Of a stretch of DNA of 8,232 nucleotides, positions 1 through 6,292 are shown piece by piece (the stretch's first letter is position 1; each line of letters begins with the position of its first letter). Under the pieces are notes generated by a model. That model was not told the origin of the DNA, searched no databases, and saw nothing but the letters and a program-made list of their open reading frames with translations. Location of the stretch: NCBI GenBank assembly GCA_024695545.1, contig JAILHZ010000036.1, forward strand, positions 1 through 8,232, in the 5' to 3' direction. The position numbers and the translations under genes were made by a program. The DNA is from Clostridiales bacterium (GTDB taxonomy: Bacteria; Bacillota_A; Clostridia; Saccharofermentanales; Saccharofermentanaceae).

Positions 1-1
1 C

Positions 2-682
2 GGCCGTGCTATCGTTCGTGACCCGAAGGTCTTCCTCATGGACGAGCCGCTGTCCAACCTCGACGCTAAGCTCCGTGTTCAGATGCGTGTTGAGATCACC
101 AAGCTCCACCAGAGACTGCAGACAACCATCATCTACGTTACTCACGACCAGACAGAGGCTATGACGATGGGTACCCGTATCGTAGTTATGAAGGATGGTT
201 TCATCCAGCAGGTTGACTCCCCGACGGAGCTCTATGACAACCCGGTTAACACATTCGTTGCTGGATTTATCGGTATGCCTCCGATGAACTTCATCAATGC
301 TATGATCCAGGTTGAAGGCGATGATGTATATGTTGCTTTCGAGAACACATCCATCAAGCTTGCTGAGCGTTATTGCGTACCGGAAGTTATCGAGCGTGAC
401 GGAACAGAAGTTATCTTCGGTGTTCGTCCTGAGGCTCTCACAGATGACGGAACTTACGTATCCATGCATCCGGAATCTGCATTCTCCGCAGACGTCGACG
501 TTGTCGAGATGCTCGGTGCTGAGACATACCTGTACGTAACAGTTAACGGTTCTCTCCCGCTGACAGCAAGAGTAGACCCGACCACATCCGAGTCCCGTGT
601 AGGTGAGGTTGTTGACATCGCTGTTGACGCTAACCGTGTTCACCTCTTCGACAAGGATACAGAGCAGAGCATTATTTCCTAA
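2..682 (+). CDS. Sugar ABC transporter ATP-binding protein, MsmX/UgpC/MalK type (5' truncated by window)
   Basis: This is the C-terminal part of the ATPase that powers carbohydrate ABC importers; family members work at the inner face of the membrane and can serve several sugar permeases. The frame is open from base 2 and 226 residues are visible. The segment begins just after the signature motif (GRAIVRDPKVFLMDEP). Walker B (VFLMDEP) is at visible residues 10-16, the D-loop SNLDAKLR follows, and the switch His sits in YVTHDQTEAM near visible residue 48. The GFIGMPPMNF junction leads to a C-terminal TOBE-like regulatory region, as in MsmX/UgpC. Family members are about 370 residues, so some 140-150 N-terminal residues, with Walker A and the LSGGQ signature, lie outside. 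The gene ends 28 bp before a strong terminator, so it closes its own transcription unit. Codon use is strongly biased (CGT, ATC, GTT, GAC), as expected for high expression. The sugar specificity cannot be read from this part, so no symbol is given. Confidence 0.95.
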   Translation, partial: GRAIVRDPKVFLMDEPLSNLDAKLRVQMRVEITKLHQRLQTTIIYVTHDQTEAMTMGTRIVVMKDGFIQQVDSPTELYDNPVNTFVAGFIGMPPMNFINAMIQVEGDDVYVAFENTSIKLAERYCVPEVIERDGTEVIFGVRPEALTDDGTYVSMHPESAFSADVDVVEMLGAETYLYVTVNGSLPLTARVDPTTSESRVGEVVDIAVDANRVHLFDKDTEQSIIS

Positions 683-710
683 TCGGAAACAAGTAAGTGA
701 AAATAAATGG

Positions 711-745
711 AAGAACTGTCCCGGAAACGGGACAGTTCTTTTTTT
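711..745 (+). terminator. Intrinsic terminator of the sugar ABC ATPase gene
   Basis: A perfect 13-bp stem (711-723 with 728-740) closes a GAAA tetraloop (724-727), and a run of seven T (739-745) begins at the foot of the stem. This is a textbook Rho-independent terminator on the plus strand. It separates the ABC ATPase gene from the downstream regulator-ftsEX operon. The stem also carries A residues on its 5' side, so some activity on the other strand is possible, but no minus-strand gene faces it. Confidence 0.96.
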
Positions 746-774
746 GCCGAAAACATCAAAAAAGTTAGCGAATG

Positions 775-803
775 TTGCAAGATTTTCGTGAAAAGTTTAA
801 GAT
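775..803 (+). promoter_or_regulatory. Candidate sigma-A promoter for the regulator-ftsEX operon
   Basis: A -35-like TTGCAA (775-780) is followed after 17 bp by TAAGAT (798-803), which matches the -10 consensus at four of six positions. The same -35 hexamer is used by the much better rpsJ promoter in this window. An A-rich stretch (750-763) lies upstream. The site is just downstream of the terminator and about 75 bp before the regulator start, where an operon promoter is expected. Other -10 choices nearby (GATAAA at 801-806) are possible. A short hairpin (GGACG 826-830 with CGTCC 835-839) lies in the presumed leader. Confidence 0.45.
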
Positions 804-866
804 AAATAAGATAGCGACTTCTATGGGACGACTGCGTCCGATACCGCGAAGACTACGAAAGAGATA

Positions 867-872
867 AGGTGA
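867..872 (+). promoter_or_regulatory. Ribosome binding site that decides the regulator start
   Basis: AGGTGA (867-872) matches the anti-Shine-Dalgarno complement and lies 5 nt before ATG at 878. The in-frame GTG at 869 is part of this motif and has no separate good binding site, so ATG 878 is preferred. Confidence 0.7.
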
Positions 873-877
873 AGCGT

Positions 878-1975
878 ATGGAAGAACTTAAGAAATGTAT
901 GCGCGAAGCAAAGAAGATCCTTGATTTGACAGTAGGTGTCATGGATACATCAGGTATGGTCGTTGCCTGCACCGATCCGGCATGGGAGGGGATCGAGGAT
1001 TCCAGTGCCCGTGCGGTACTCCTTTCGGACGAGCTGTTCTCGAATACGGCAGGTAAGACGTACATGAAGATCGTTATCGGAGATTCGACGCAGTACATCG
1101 CCTTCATCAGTGGTGTAGATCCGATCGCCAAGACCTATCTTGAACTGGTGACCCAGTGGATCAAGGCGGCGATGCGTGAGCGCAACACCGACGTAGAGCG
1201 CGAGACATTTATTAAGAACATCCTTCTGGAGAATGAGCTTCCGGGTGATATCCCGCTGAAGGCCAGAGAGTATAAGATCCCGTTTGCGACACGCCGTATT
1301 GTATTTATCGTACGTGTCAGCAAGAATGACGGAGTCGAATGCCTCGAGATCCTCCAGAATCTTTTCCCGGATACGAAGACACAGATGGTTGTCGCTATGG
1401 ACGAAGAGACCATCGTGCTCGTTATGGATCTCGGAGAGAACTTCGATACATATCTCAATGAAGTCAGCAGAACGATCCTCGACAACCTGAATGCCGAGTC
1501 CATGATCCGTGCCCATGTCGGTATCGGCATGCCGGCTCCGACACTCCGTGATATCGCGAAGTCCTACCGTGAGGCGACTCTGGCACTTCGTGTCGGATCG
1601 ATCTTCGAGAGCGAGCAGTTCATCATGCGCTATGACAAACTCGGCCTCGGCCGTCTGATCTATCAGCTTCCGCCGACGCTCTGCAATATGTTCCTGAATG
1701 AAGTATTCCCGCAGGGCGCTTATGAGTCTCTCGATTCCGATACTCTGGTCACGATCCAGAGCTTCTTCGAGAACAACCTCAACGGCAGTGAGACTTCAAG
1801 AAAACTTTTTGTCCACAGAAATACACTGGTTTATCGTCTGGATAAAGTCCAGAAGATCACCGGACTGGATCTCCGTTCCTTTGATGACGCTGTGCTTTTC
1901 AAGCTGGCGGCCATGGTACGTACGTATCTGGAGAAGCAGGAGAGATCCGGCCAGGGTGGAAATATCAACTGGTAA
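878..1975 (+). CDS. PucR/CdaR-family transcriptional regulator
   Basis: The protein has 365 residues from ATG 878 and is a probable DNA-binding regulator. The C-terminal region (about residues 290-357) has the PucR-type helix-turn-helix; its core, SETSRKLFVHRNTLVYRL, starts at residue 304 and ends in the typical LDKVQKITGLDLRSFDDAVLFKLA sequence type. The middle region (about 138-260) resembles the CdaR GGDEF-like domain, with strands RRIVFIVRV (139-147) and HVGIGMPAPTLRDIAKSYREA (from 213), the conserved run before the HTH in this family. The N-terminal 100 residues may be a sensory domain; I see no transmembrane segment. Known relatives (CdaR, PucR, AdeR) respond to sugar diacids, purines or alanine, but the ligand here is unknown. 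The stop lies 18 bp before ftsE, so it is probably co-transcribed with the ftsEX cluster, which suggests control of cell-wall hydrolysis or autoregulation of the operon. That role is inference. A GTG start at 869 is the alternative. Confidence 0.9.
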   Translation: MEELKKCMREAKKILDLTVGVMDTSGMVVACTDPAWEGIEDSSARAVLLSDELFSNTAGKTYMKIVIGDSTQYIAFISGVDPIAKTYLELVTQWIKAAMRERNTDVERETFIKNILLENELPGDIPLKAREYKIPFATRRIVFIVRVSKNDGVECLEILQNLFPDTKTQMVVAMDEETIVLVMDLGENFDTYLNEVSRTILDNLNAESMIRAHVGIGMPAPTLRDIAKSYREATLALRVGSIFESEQFIMRYDKLGLGRLIYQLPPTLCNMFLNEVFPQGAYESLDSDTLVTIQSFFENNLNGSETSRKLFVHRNTLVYRLDKVQKITGLDLRSFDDAVLFKLAAMVRTYLEKQERSGQGGNINW

Positions 1976-1979
1976 CGAT

Positions 1980-1996
1980 GGGAACGTGAAACTTTG
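1980..1996 (+). promoter_or_regulatory. Weak translation initiation region of ftsE (TTG start)
   Basis: The ftsE start is TTG (1994-1996), fixed by homology because [11 protein letters not shown] is the family N-terminus and no in-frame ATG occurs before residue 45. The best upstream pairing is a split GGGA (1980-1983) and GTGA (1986-1989), much weaker than the AGGTGA-type sites of the regulator and M23 genes. Translation may depend on coupling to the regulator, whose stop codon is 18 bp upstream. Confidence 0.6.
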
Positions 1997-3184
1997 ATAC
2001 GTTTTGAAAATGTGCATAAAACATACAAGACCGGTACGGATGCACTCCGCGGAGTGACTTTTGCGATTCGCGACGGCGAGTTTGTCTTCGTCATCGGTAA
2101 GAGCGGATCCGGAAAGTCTACTCTCATGAAGTGCATCACGCGTGAAGAGAAGCCGACTGAGGGATTGGTCATCATTGACAAGTTCTGTATTTCCAAGATG
2201 TCCCGTGCACTGGTTCCGACACTTCGCCGTCAGATCGGTATCATCTATCAGGATTTCCGCCTGATCGAGTCGAAGACCGTAGAAGAAAATATTGCTTTTG
2301 CCGGCGAGATCGTCGGTATCCCGAAGAAAAAACTCCATCAGATGGTCGACATCGTGCTGAGTGCAGTCGGCCTTCGTGACAAAGCCAATTCCATGCCGCT
2401 CGAGCTCAGCGGCGGTGAGCAGCAGCGTGTGGCAATCGCGCGCGCGATGCTCAATAATCCGAAACTGATCGTTGCCGATGAGCCGACAGGTAACCTCGAC
2501 CCGGAGACTTCCGAGTCGATTATGGCGCTCCTTGAGGAGATCAACCGCCAGGGCACGACAGTTATCGTATGCACCCACGACAGTAATCTCGTAGACCGCA
2601 TGAAGAAGCGTGTTATCGAGGTCGATGAGGGCCTGATCGTCCGTGATGAATTCGGTTCAGGTTATACAGCCGAAGATAAGACCGCGCTTCCGAAGTCGAT
2701 GCTCGATGAATTCGTTCCCGAGGTCGTAACGCTTTCCGAGCTGCAGGCAGGTTCCGAACCGCTTCCTGCATTCCCGACAGAGGACAAGGAGAAGGTTCTT
2801 CCGGAATTCCCGTCCGAAGATAAGACGGAGCCGGAGAAGGAAGTAAAGACGGATAAGAAGCCCGAAGCAAAGATCGCAAAGGTTGAAAAGACCGAAAAGA
2901 AGATCGAAGCAAAGGTGGAAGAGAAGCCTGAAGTTCCGGTGGAGAAGATAGAAGAGAAGAAAGAAGAACCGCTTCCGCAGTTCCCGTCTGAAGAGAACAA
3001 GGAGCCGCTCATTACCGTAGTTGACGATAAGAAGCCGGATAAGAAGGACGAGAAGAAAGAGAAGAAGGAAGAAAAGAAAGCCGAGAAGAAGGCAGAGAAG
3101 AAAGAGAAAAAAGAGACGAAGAAAGTCGAAGAGGATTTCGATGATCCGGATATTCCTTCGGACGGTAAGGAGGAAGGGAAATGA
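1994..3184 (+). CDS. ftsE: Cell division ATP-binding protein FtsE with long Lys/Glu-rich C-terminal tail
   Basis: This is the cytoplasmic ATPase of the FtsEX complex, which drives conformational signalling to peptidoglycan hydrolases. The ABC core covers residues 1-224: Walker A GKSGSGKS at 35-42, Q-loop YQDFRL with Gln86, signature LSGGEQQR starting at 138, Walker B LIVADEP with Asp162/Glu163, D-loop GNLDPE, and switch His195 in CTHDSN. All catalytic residues are present. FtsE is usually about 220-230 residues; this one has 396. The extra residues 225-396 hold by my count about 40 Lys and 39 Glu in 172, with Pro, and look disordered. Three LPxFP[ST]E[DE] motifs occur at 257, 269 and 327, and a nearly pure KE stretch at 346-377. 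The tail is in one open frame and the stop overlaps the ftsX start (ATGA), so a frameshift or assembly fusion is unlikely. The tail's function is unknown; a cytoplasmic interaction scaffold is one guess. Confidence 0.96.
   Translation: MIRFENVHKTYKTGTDALRGVTFAIRDGEFVFVIGKSGSGKSTLMKCITREEKPTEGLVIIDKFCISKMSRALVPTLRRQIGIIYQDFRLIESKTVEENIAFAGEIVGIPKKKLHQMVDIVLSAVGLRDKANSMPLELSGGEQQRVAIARAMLNNPKLIVADEPTGNLDPETSESIMALLEEINRQGTTVIVCTHDSNLVDRMKKRVIEVDEGLIVRDEFGSGYTAEDKTALPKSMLDEFVPEVVTLSELQAGSEPLPAFPTEDKEKVLPEFPSEDKTEPEKEVKTDKKPEAKIAKVEKTEKKIEAKVEEKPEVPVEKIEEKKEEPLPQFPSEENKEPLITVVDDKKPDKKDEKKEKKEEKKAEKKAEKKEKKETKKVEEDFDDPDIPSDGKEEGK
2762..2998 (+). repeat. Three LPxFP[ST]E[DE] motifs in the FtsE tail
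   Basis: The motif copies are LPAFPTEDK (2762-2788), LPEFPSEDK (2798-2824) and LPQFPSEEN (2972-2998), at protein residues 257, 269 and 327. The first two are 12 residues apart; the third follows 58 residues later after a KE-rich stretch. The conserved Leu-Pro, Phe-Pro and following acid stand out in an otherwise low-hydrophobic tail, as short linear binding motifs do. Confidence 0.75.
3029..3124 (+). repeat. Low-complexity polypurine tract coding the KE-rich tail end
   Basis: This stretch codes for residues 346-377, built of repeated GAG/GAA and AAG/AAA codons. Runs without any pyrimidine on the plus strand occur at 3050-3080 (31 nt) and 3094-3116 (23 nt). Such DNA is prone to slippage, so tail length may vary between strains. 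Confidence 0.7.
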
Positions 3185-4080
3185 GTATCCGCACATTCTG
3201 GAATTCTTTTAAAGAAGGCGTGCAGGGCATTATCCGCCATCCGCTGGTCACGATCGCATCCGTCAGTACGATCCTTCTGATGCTTCTTCTGATGTCCGTG
3301 TTCTTCATTTTCTCGGCCAACGCCCGCTTTGTCATGAAGAAAGTCGGCCAGCAGCCGCCGATCGAGGTCTACATGAAGCTCGGCTGCACCCAGGAGCAGA
3401 TGGATCTTCTGGTGAAATACATGGAAGAGAATCCGGACAAGATCAAGAGTTATGACGGTCTTTCTCCGGAAGCAAACTATAACCGTTTTAGAAAAGAACT
3501 GGGCGACAGCGCCTCTATTCTGGATGATTTCGACTATAACACCTACATGCCGTATACGATCCTGATCCAGCTGACGGATCCGTCCTATGCGGATGATGTA
3601 GTTATGCATATCCAGGCAATTCCCGGCATCGAGAAAGTCATGCAGGAGAGCAACGTCATGAAGTTCCTGACAAGGGCGACCAAGACTGTGAACATCGCGA
3701 CGGTTATCGCATTCACAGTGCTTTTCATAATATCCCTGTTTATCATTTCCAACATGGTACGTATATCGGTATATTCCCGCTCGACGGAGATCGCCATCAT
3801 GAAATTCGTCGGTGCGACCAATGGTTACATCCGTCTCCCGTATGTTGTAGAGGGTGCGCTGGTCGGCATGGTCAGTGCGCTGTGTGCGTGGGGGATCACC
3901 TACTTTGCCTATAGTGCGATCTATAAGCGTGCGATGAGATCCGTAGATCCGTCGAGTATCTACGCTCTCCTCCCGATGAAAAACCTCACACTCTCCGTTC
4001 TGATCCTCTGCCTAGCATGCGGCGTGATCATCGGCTCTGTCGGATCCGGCATTGCTGTAAGAAAGTACGTCAAAGTATGA
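3181..4080 (+). CDS. ftsX: Cell division protein FtsX, membrane subunit of FtsEX
   Basis: This 299-residue membrane protein is the FtsE partner and has the usual family length. The N-terminal cytoplasmic part (1-21, with RTFWNSFKEGVQGIIRHP) leads to TM1 (about 22-45). An extracellular domain (46-165) contains the family-typical FRKELGDSASIL...YTILIQL region (102-131). TM2 (about 171-190), TM3 (about 222-243) and TM4 (about 270-290) follow. The segment SRSTEIAIMKFVGATNGYIRLPYVVEG between TM2 and TM3 is the best conserved FtsX signature. The ATG overlaps the ftsE stop by four bases (ATGA), which implies translational coupling and matched amounts of the two subunits. The extracellular domain is expected to contact the coiled-coil hydrolase encoded next. 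Nothing appears truncated. Confidence 0.97.
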   Translation: MSIRTFWNSFKEGVQGIIRHPLVTIASVSTILLMLLLMSVFFIFSANARFVMKKVGQQPPIEVYMKLGCTQEQMDLLVKYMEENPDKIKSYDGLSPEANYNRFRKELGDSASILDDFDYNTYMPYTILIQLTDPSYADDVVMHIQAIPGIEKVMQESNVMKFLTRATKTVNIATVIAFTVLFIISLFIISNMVRISVYSRSTEIAIMKFVGATNGYIRLPYVVEGALVGMVSALCAWGITYFAYSAIYKRAMRSVDPSSIYALLPMKNLTLSVLILCLACGVIIGSVGSGIAVRKYVKV

Positions 4081-4093
4081 CGAGAGGTGAAAT

Positions 4094-5473
4094 ATGGTAC
4101 TCCGTAAGAACAGATGTATAAAGCTTATGGCGCTGACACTGTGTGCGTCGATCGTTTTTGCGACGGCTTCTTTCCTGACGCGTAAACCGGTCAAGGCAGT
4201 AAACAGAAGCTTCATGGCATATACTCCTACCCAGTCGGATATTGATGACGCGAAGAAGAAACGCGACGAGGCGAAGAGAAAAGCAGAGCAGGCTTCTAAT
4301 CAGCTCGATCAGCTGAAACAGGAGAAGAGCCAGCTTTCCGGAGAACTCGAGGAACTCAAGGGCTTAAGCGATGAGCAGATGGCCCAGTATAAGGAGATCT
4401 CGGAAGAATACGCGGCGGCCCTGATCGCGAAGCAGGAAGCGCTCGACTCCTATATTGCTTCCCAGGAGAACCTGCTGAATAAGAGAAAGCAGTACTCGGA
4501 GCGTATCAGCATCATGTTCGCCTACGAGAATAAGTCCACGCTGGAGATCCTTCTGGAGTCGGACAGCATCGCGGGCTTCTTTACCAATCTTGAACTGATC
4601 TCGATCATCGGTGATGCCGACCGGCAGATGATCGACCAGCTGCAGATCGCGATGGATGATGCGGAACTGAAGAACAGCATTGCGCTTCAGGAAGCGGAAG
4701 ACATGCAGAGGATCGCCGAAGAGAAGTCGGCGCAGCTTGAGGAACTCCGTTCCCGTATCGGTGTGACCGAGGCGGCGCTCGATGAGAAGAAGGGCGAGAT
4801 CTCCCGCTGGCAGCAGAAGGAAGATGCTTTCCAGGAGGAGGCGGACCGTCTCGATGAAGAGATCCGTGAACTCGTAAGAAAGAGAGAGGAAGAAGAGAAG
4901 AGACAGGCTGCACTCACCGCGACCGCAGCGGCCAAGCGCGCTGCAGAGGTGACGAAGGCTCCGACAAAGACACCGCAGCCGACGATAAAGCCGAGCAATA
5001 ACGGCGGCGGAGGAAACGGCAACGGAAACGGAGATGGCGGTTCCGGAAAAGCACTGATGAAGATGACCTGGCCTTATCCGGGCGACTATACAGTTTATTC
5101 CCCGTATGGTATGCGTTACCATCCGGTCTACCACTATGACAAGATGCACTGGGGCGTCGACCTCGGCGGCACGTACGGCAATCCGATCGTGGCCGCGGCT
5201 GACGGTGTGGTCATCAAGGTCGATGAGCCGGTAGAAGGCCAGAACACCGGATCCGTAAACTACGGTAACCACTGTGTTATTGACCACGGTAACGGAATCA
5301 CCACGTGCTATGCGCACTGCCGTGACGTATATGTGCATGTCGGTGACAAGGTAAAGGCCGGTCAGACGATTGCCGAGTGCGGCAGTACCGGTACATCCAC
5401 CGGTCCGCACCTGCACTTCGAGGTCCGTGTCAACGGATCGAAGGTCGACCCGGTTCCGTATATTAAAGGATAA
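4094..5473 (+). CDS. Secreted coiled-coil M23 peptidase, probable FtsEX-controlled peptidoglycan hydrolase (EnvC/PcsB-like architecture)
   Basis: This 459-residue protein probably cleaves peptidoglycan peptides outside the membrane. A basic start (VLRKNRCIK) and hydrophobic segment (about 11-28) form a signal peptide, with possible cleavage near VKA-VN (35/36). Coiled coils span about 48-132 and 173-284, flanking a less charged region (135-172, with SIMFAYENKSTLEILLES and FFTNLELISII) that matches the corresponding part of EnvC, PcsB and CwlO-type proteins. A Pro/Thr segment (287-300) and a Gly/Asn linker (301-319) lead to the LytM/M23 domain (about 325-459). The domain has SPYGMRYHPV, HWGVD (His352, Asp356), YAH (His408) and GPHLHFE (His439, His441), so the zinc ligands and catalytic histidines are all present. 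Unlike E. coli EnvC, which is degenerate, this one should be an active enzyme. AGGTGA (4085-4090) precedes the ATG, and ftsX ends 13 bp upstream, which supports a role as the FtsEX effector. The exact bond cleaved is unknown. Confidence 0.95.
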   Translation: MVLRKNRCIKLMALTLCASIVFATASFLTRKPVKAVNRSFMAYTPTQSDIDDAKKKRDEAKRKAEQASNQLDQLKQEKSQLSGELEELKGLSDEQMAQYKEISEEYAAALIAKQEALDSYIASQENLLNKRKQYSERISIMFAYENKSTLEILLESDSIAGFFTNLELISIIGDADRQMIDQLQIAMDDAELKNSIALQEAEDMQRIAEEKSAQLEELRSRIGVTEAALDEKKGEISRWQQKEDAFQEEADRLDEEIRELVRKREEEEKRQAALTATAAAKRAAEVTKAPTKTPQPTIKPSNNGGGGNGNGNGDGGSGKALMKMTWPYPGDYTVYSPYGMRYHPVYHYDKMHWGVDLGGTYGNPIVAAADGVVIKVDEPVEGQNTGSVNYGNHCVIDHGNGITTCYAHCRDVYVHVGDKVKAGQTIAECGSTGTSTGPHLHFEVRVNGSKVDPVPYIKG

Positions 5474-5477
5474 ATAT

Positions 5478-6287
5478 ATGTCAGCCTATGATTTTCTAGC
5501 AGGATATTACGATTGCTTCCAGCAGGATCTGGATGCGTCGCAGTGGGCGGACTTTGTTGACTGGATCGCCAAGCGCTATGGTAAAACCGAAGGCGACGGT
5601 GACGGCGGAAAGCTTCTGCTTTGCGACCTCGGCTGCGGAACGGGACTGGTTACCTGTGAACTCTCCAAGAGAGGCTACGACACGATCGGACTGGATAATT
5701 CTCCCGAGATGCTCGATCAGGCGAGGATCCACGCAGGCAAAGACAAGAAGATCCTGTGGCTCCTTCAGGATATGACGGAGCTGGATCTTTTCGGATCTGT
5801 GGATATTTTCGTTTCCCTTCTGGATACGGTGAACCATATTACCGATCGAAAAGCACTTGACCGCATGTTCCGTTCCTTCTCGAATTTCCTGAACCCGGGC
5901 GGACTCTTTATCTTTGATGTCGCAAGCAGGAAGCACTTCGAGGAGACCCTTTCGGGTAATTTCTTCTATTCGGTCGACGATGATTTTGCGGTGCTTTGGG
6001 AAAACGACTACGATCCGAAGACAAAGATCAATACGGCATCACTGACGATGTTCGGTACGGAAGACGGGAAGACATACTCCCGCTGTGATGAGGATATCAC
6101 GGAAAGATTTTATACGGATGAAGAGATCCGGGACCTTGCCGCAAAATACGGACTTGAGGTCGCAGGCGTTTTCGGCGGCCTTAAGAAAAGGAAACCGAAT
6201 GATACGGATGAGAGGAGCTTCTATTGCATCAGAAGAACTTCGGATGTATTATCTTCCTCTGAGAAAGAAAATAAGAAACGGAGATAA
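5478..6287 (+). CDS. Class I SAM-dependent methyltransferase of unknown substrate
   Basis: The protein has 269 residues from ATG 5478. AAAGGA (5465-5470) lies 7 nt upstream; the open frame extends further back inside the M23 gene, but MSAYDFLAGYYDCF is the natural N-terminus of this family. The Rossmann-fold SAM-binding motif I, CDLGCGTG, is at residues 49-56, and the acidic residue of motif II is Asp73 in GLDNSPEML. Later elements are SVDIFVSLLDTVNHI and the LNPGGLFIFDVAS strand (post-motif). The family includes small-molecule, RNA and protein methylases, and nothing in the sequence fixes the substrate. No transmembrane segment is visible. The gene starts 4 bp after the M23 stop and ends 5 bp before hslO, so it is co-transcribed with both. 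The C-terminus is a short charged tail (SSSEKENKKRR). Confidence 0.9.
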   Translation: MSAYDFLAGYYDCFQQDLDASQWADFVDWIAKRYGKTEGDGDGGKLLLCDLGCGTGLVTCELSKRGYDTIGLDNSPEMLDQARIHAGKDKKILWLLQDMTELDLFGSVDIFVSLLDTVNHITDRKALDRMFRSFSNFLNPGGLFIFDVASRKHFEETLSGNFFYSVDDDFAVLWENDYDPKTKINTASLTMFGTEDGKTYSRCDEDITERFYTDEEIRDLAAKYGLEVAGVFGGLKKRKPNDTDERSFYCIRRTSDVLSSSEKENKKRR

Positions 6288-6292
6288 CTTCG

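Noticed and set aside
826..839. GGACG/CGTCC hairpin in the regulator 5' region
   Set aside because: Five base pairs with a 4-nt loop are weak and close to chance; kept only as a note in the promoter entry.
869..877. GTG start for the PucR-type regulator
   Set aside because: The GTG is part of the AGGTGA ribosome binding site that serves ATG 878.
1796..2578. 260-codon minus-strand frame
   Set aside because: Antisense to the regulator end and the FtsE ABC core, both of which have clear conserved motifs; no promoter or binding site favours it.
2662..3609. 315-codon minus-strand frame and a 179-codon one (2657-3196), rich in Ser/Phe or Leu/Phe
   Set aside because: The Ser-Phe and Leu-Phe runs are the antisense reading of the Lys/Glu codons of the FtsE tail. 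They look like membrane proteins only because of that.
4364..5416. 350-codon open frame on the minus strand
   Set aside because: It lies wholly inside the M23 gene in antisense, shows no recognisable domain and has an Arg/Leu-rich composition typical of a shadow of a well-supported gene.
5370..5477. 36-codon upstream extension of the methyltransferase frame
   Set aside because: It overlaps the conserved HLHFE end of the M23 gene and adds an Arg/Pro/Ser-rich sequence unlike a methyltransferase N-terminus; ATG 5478 has a good AAAGGA site.
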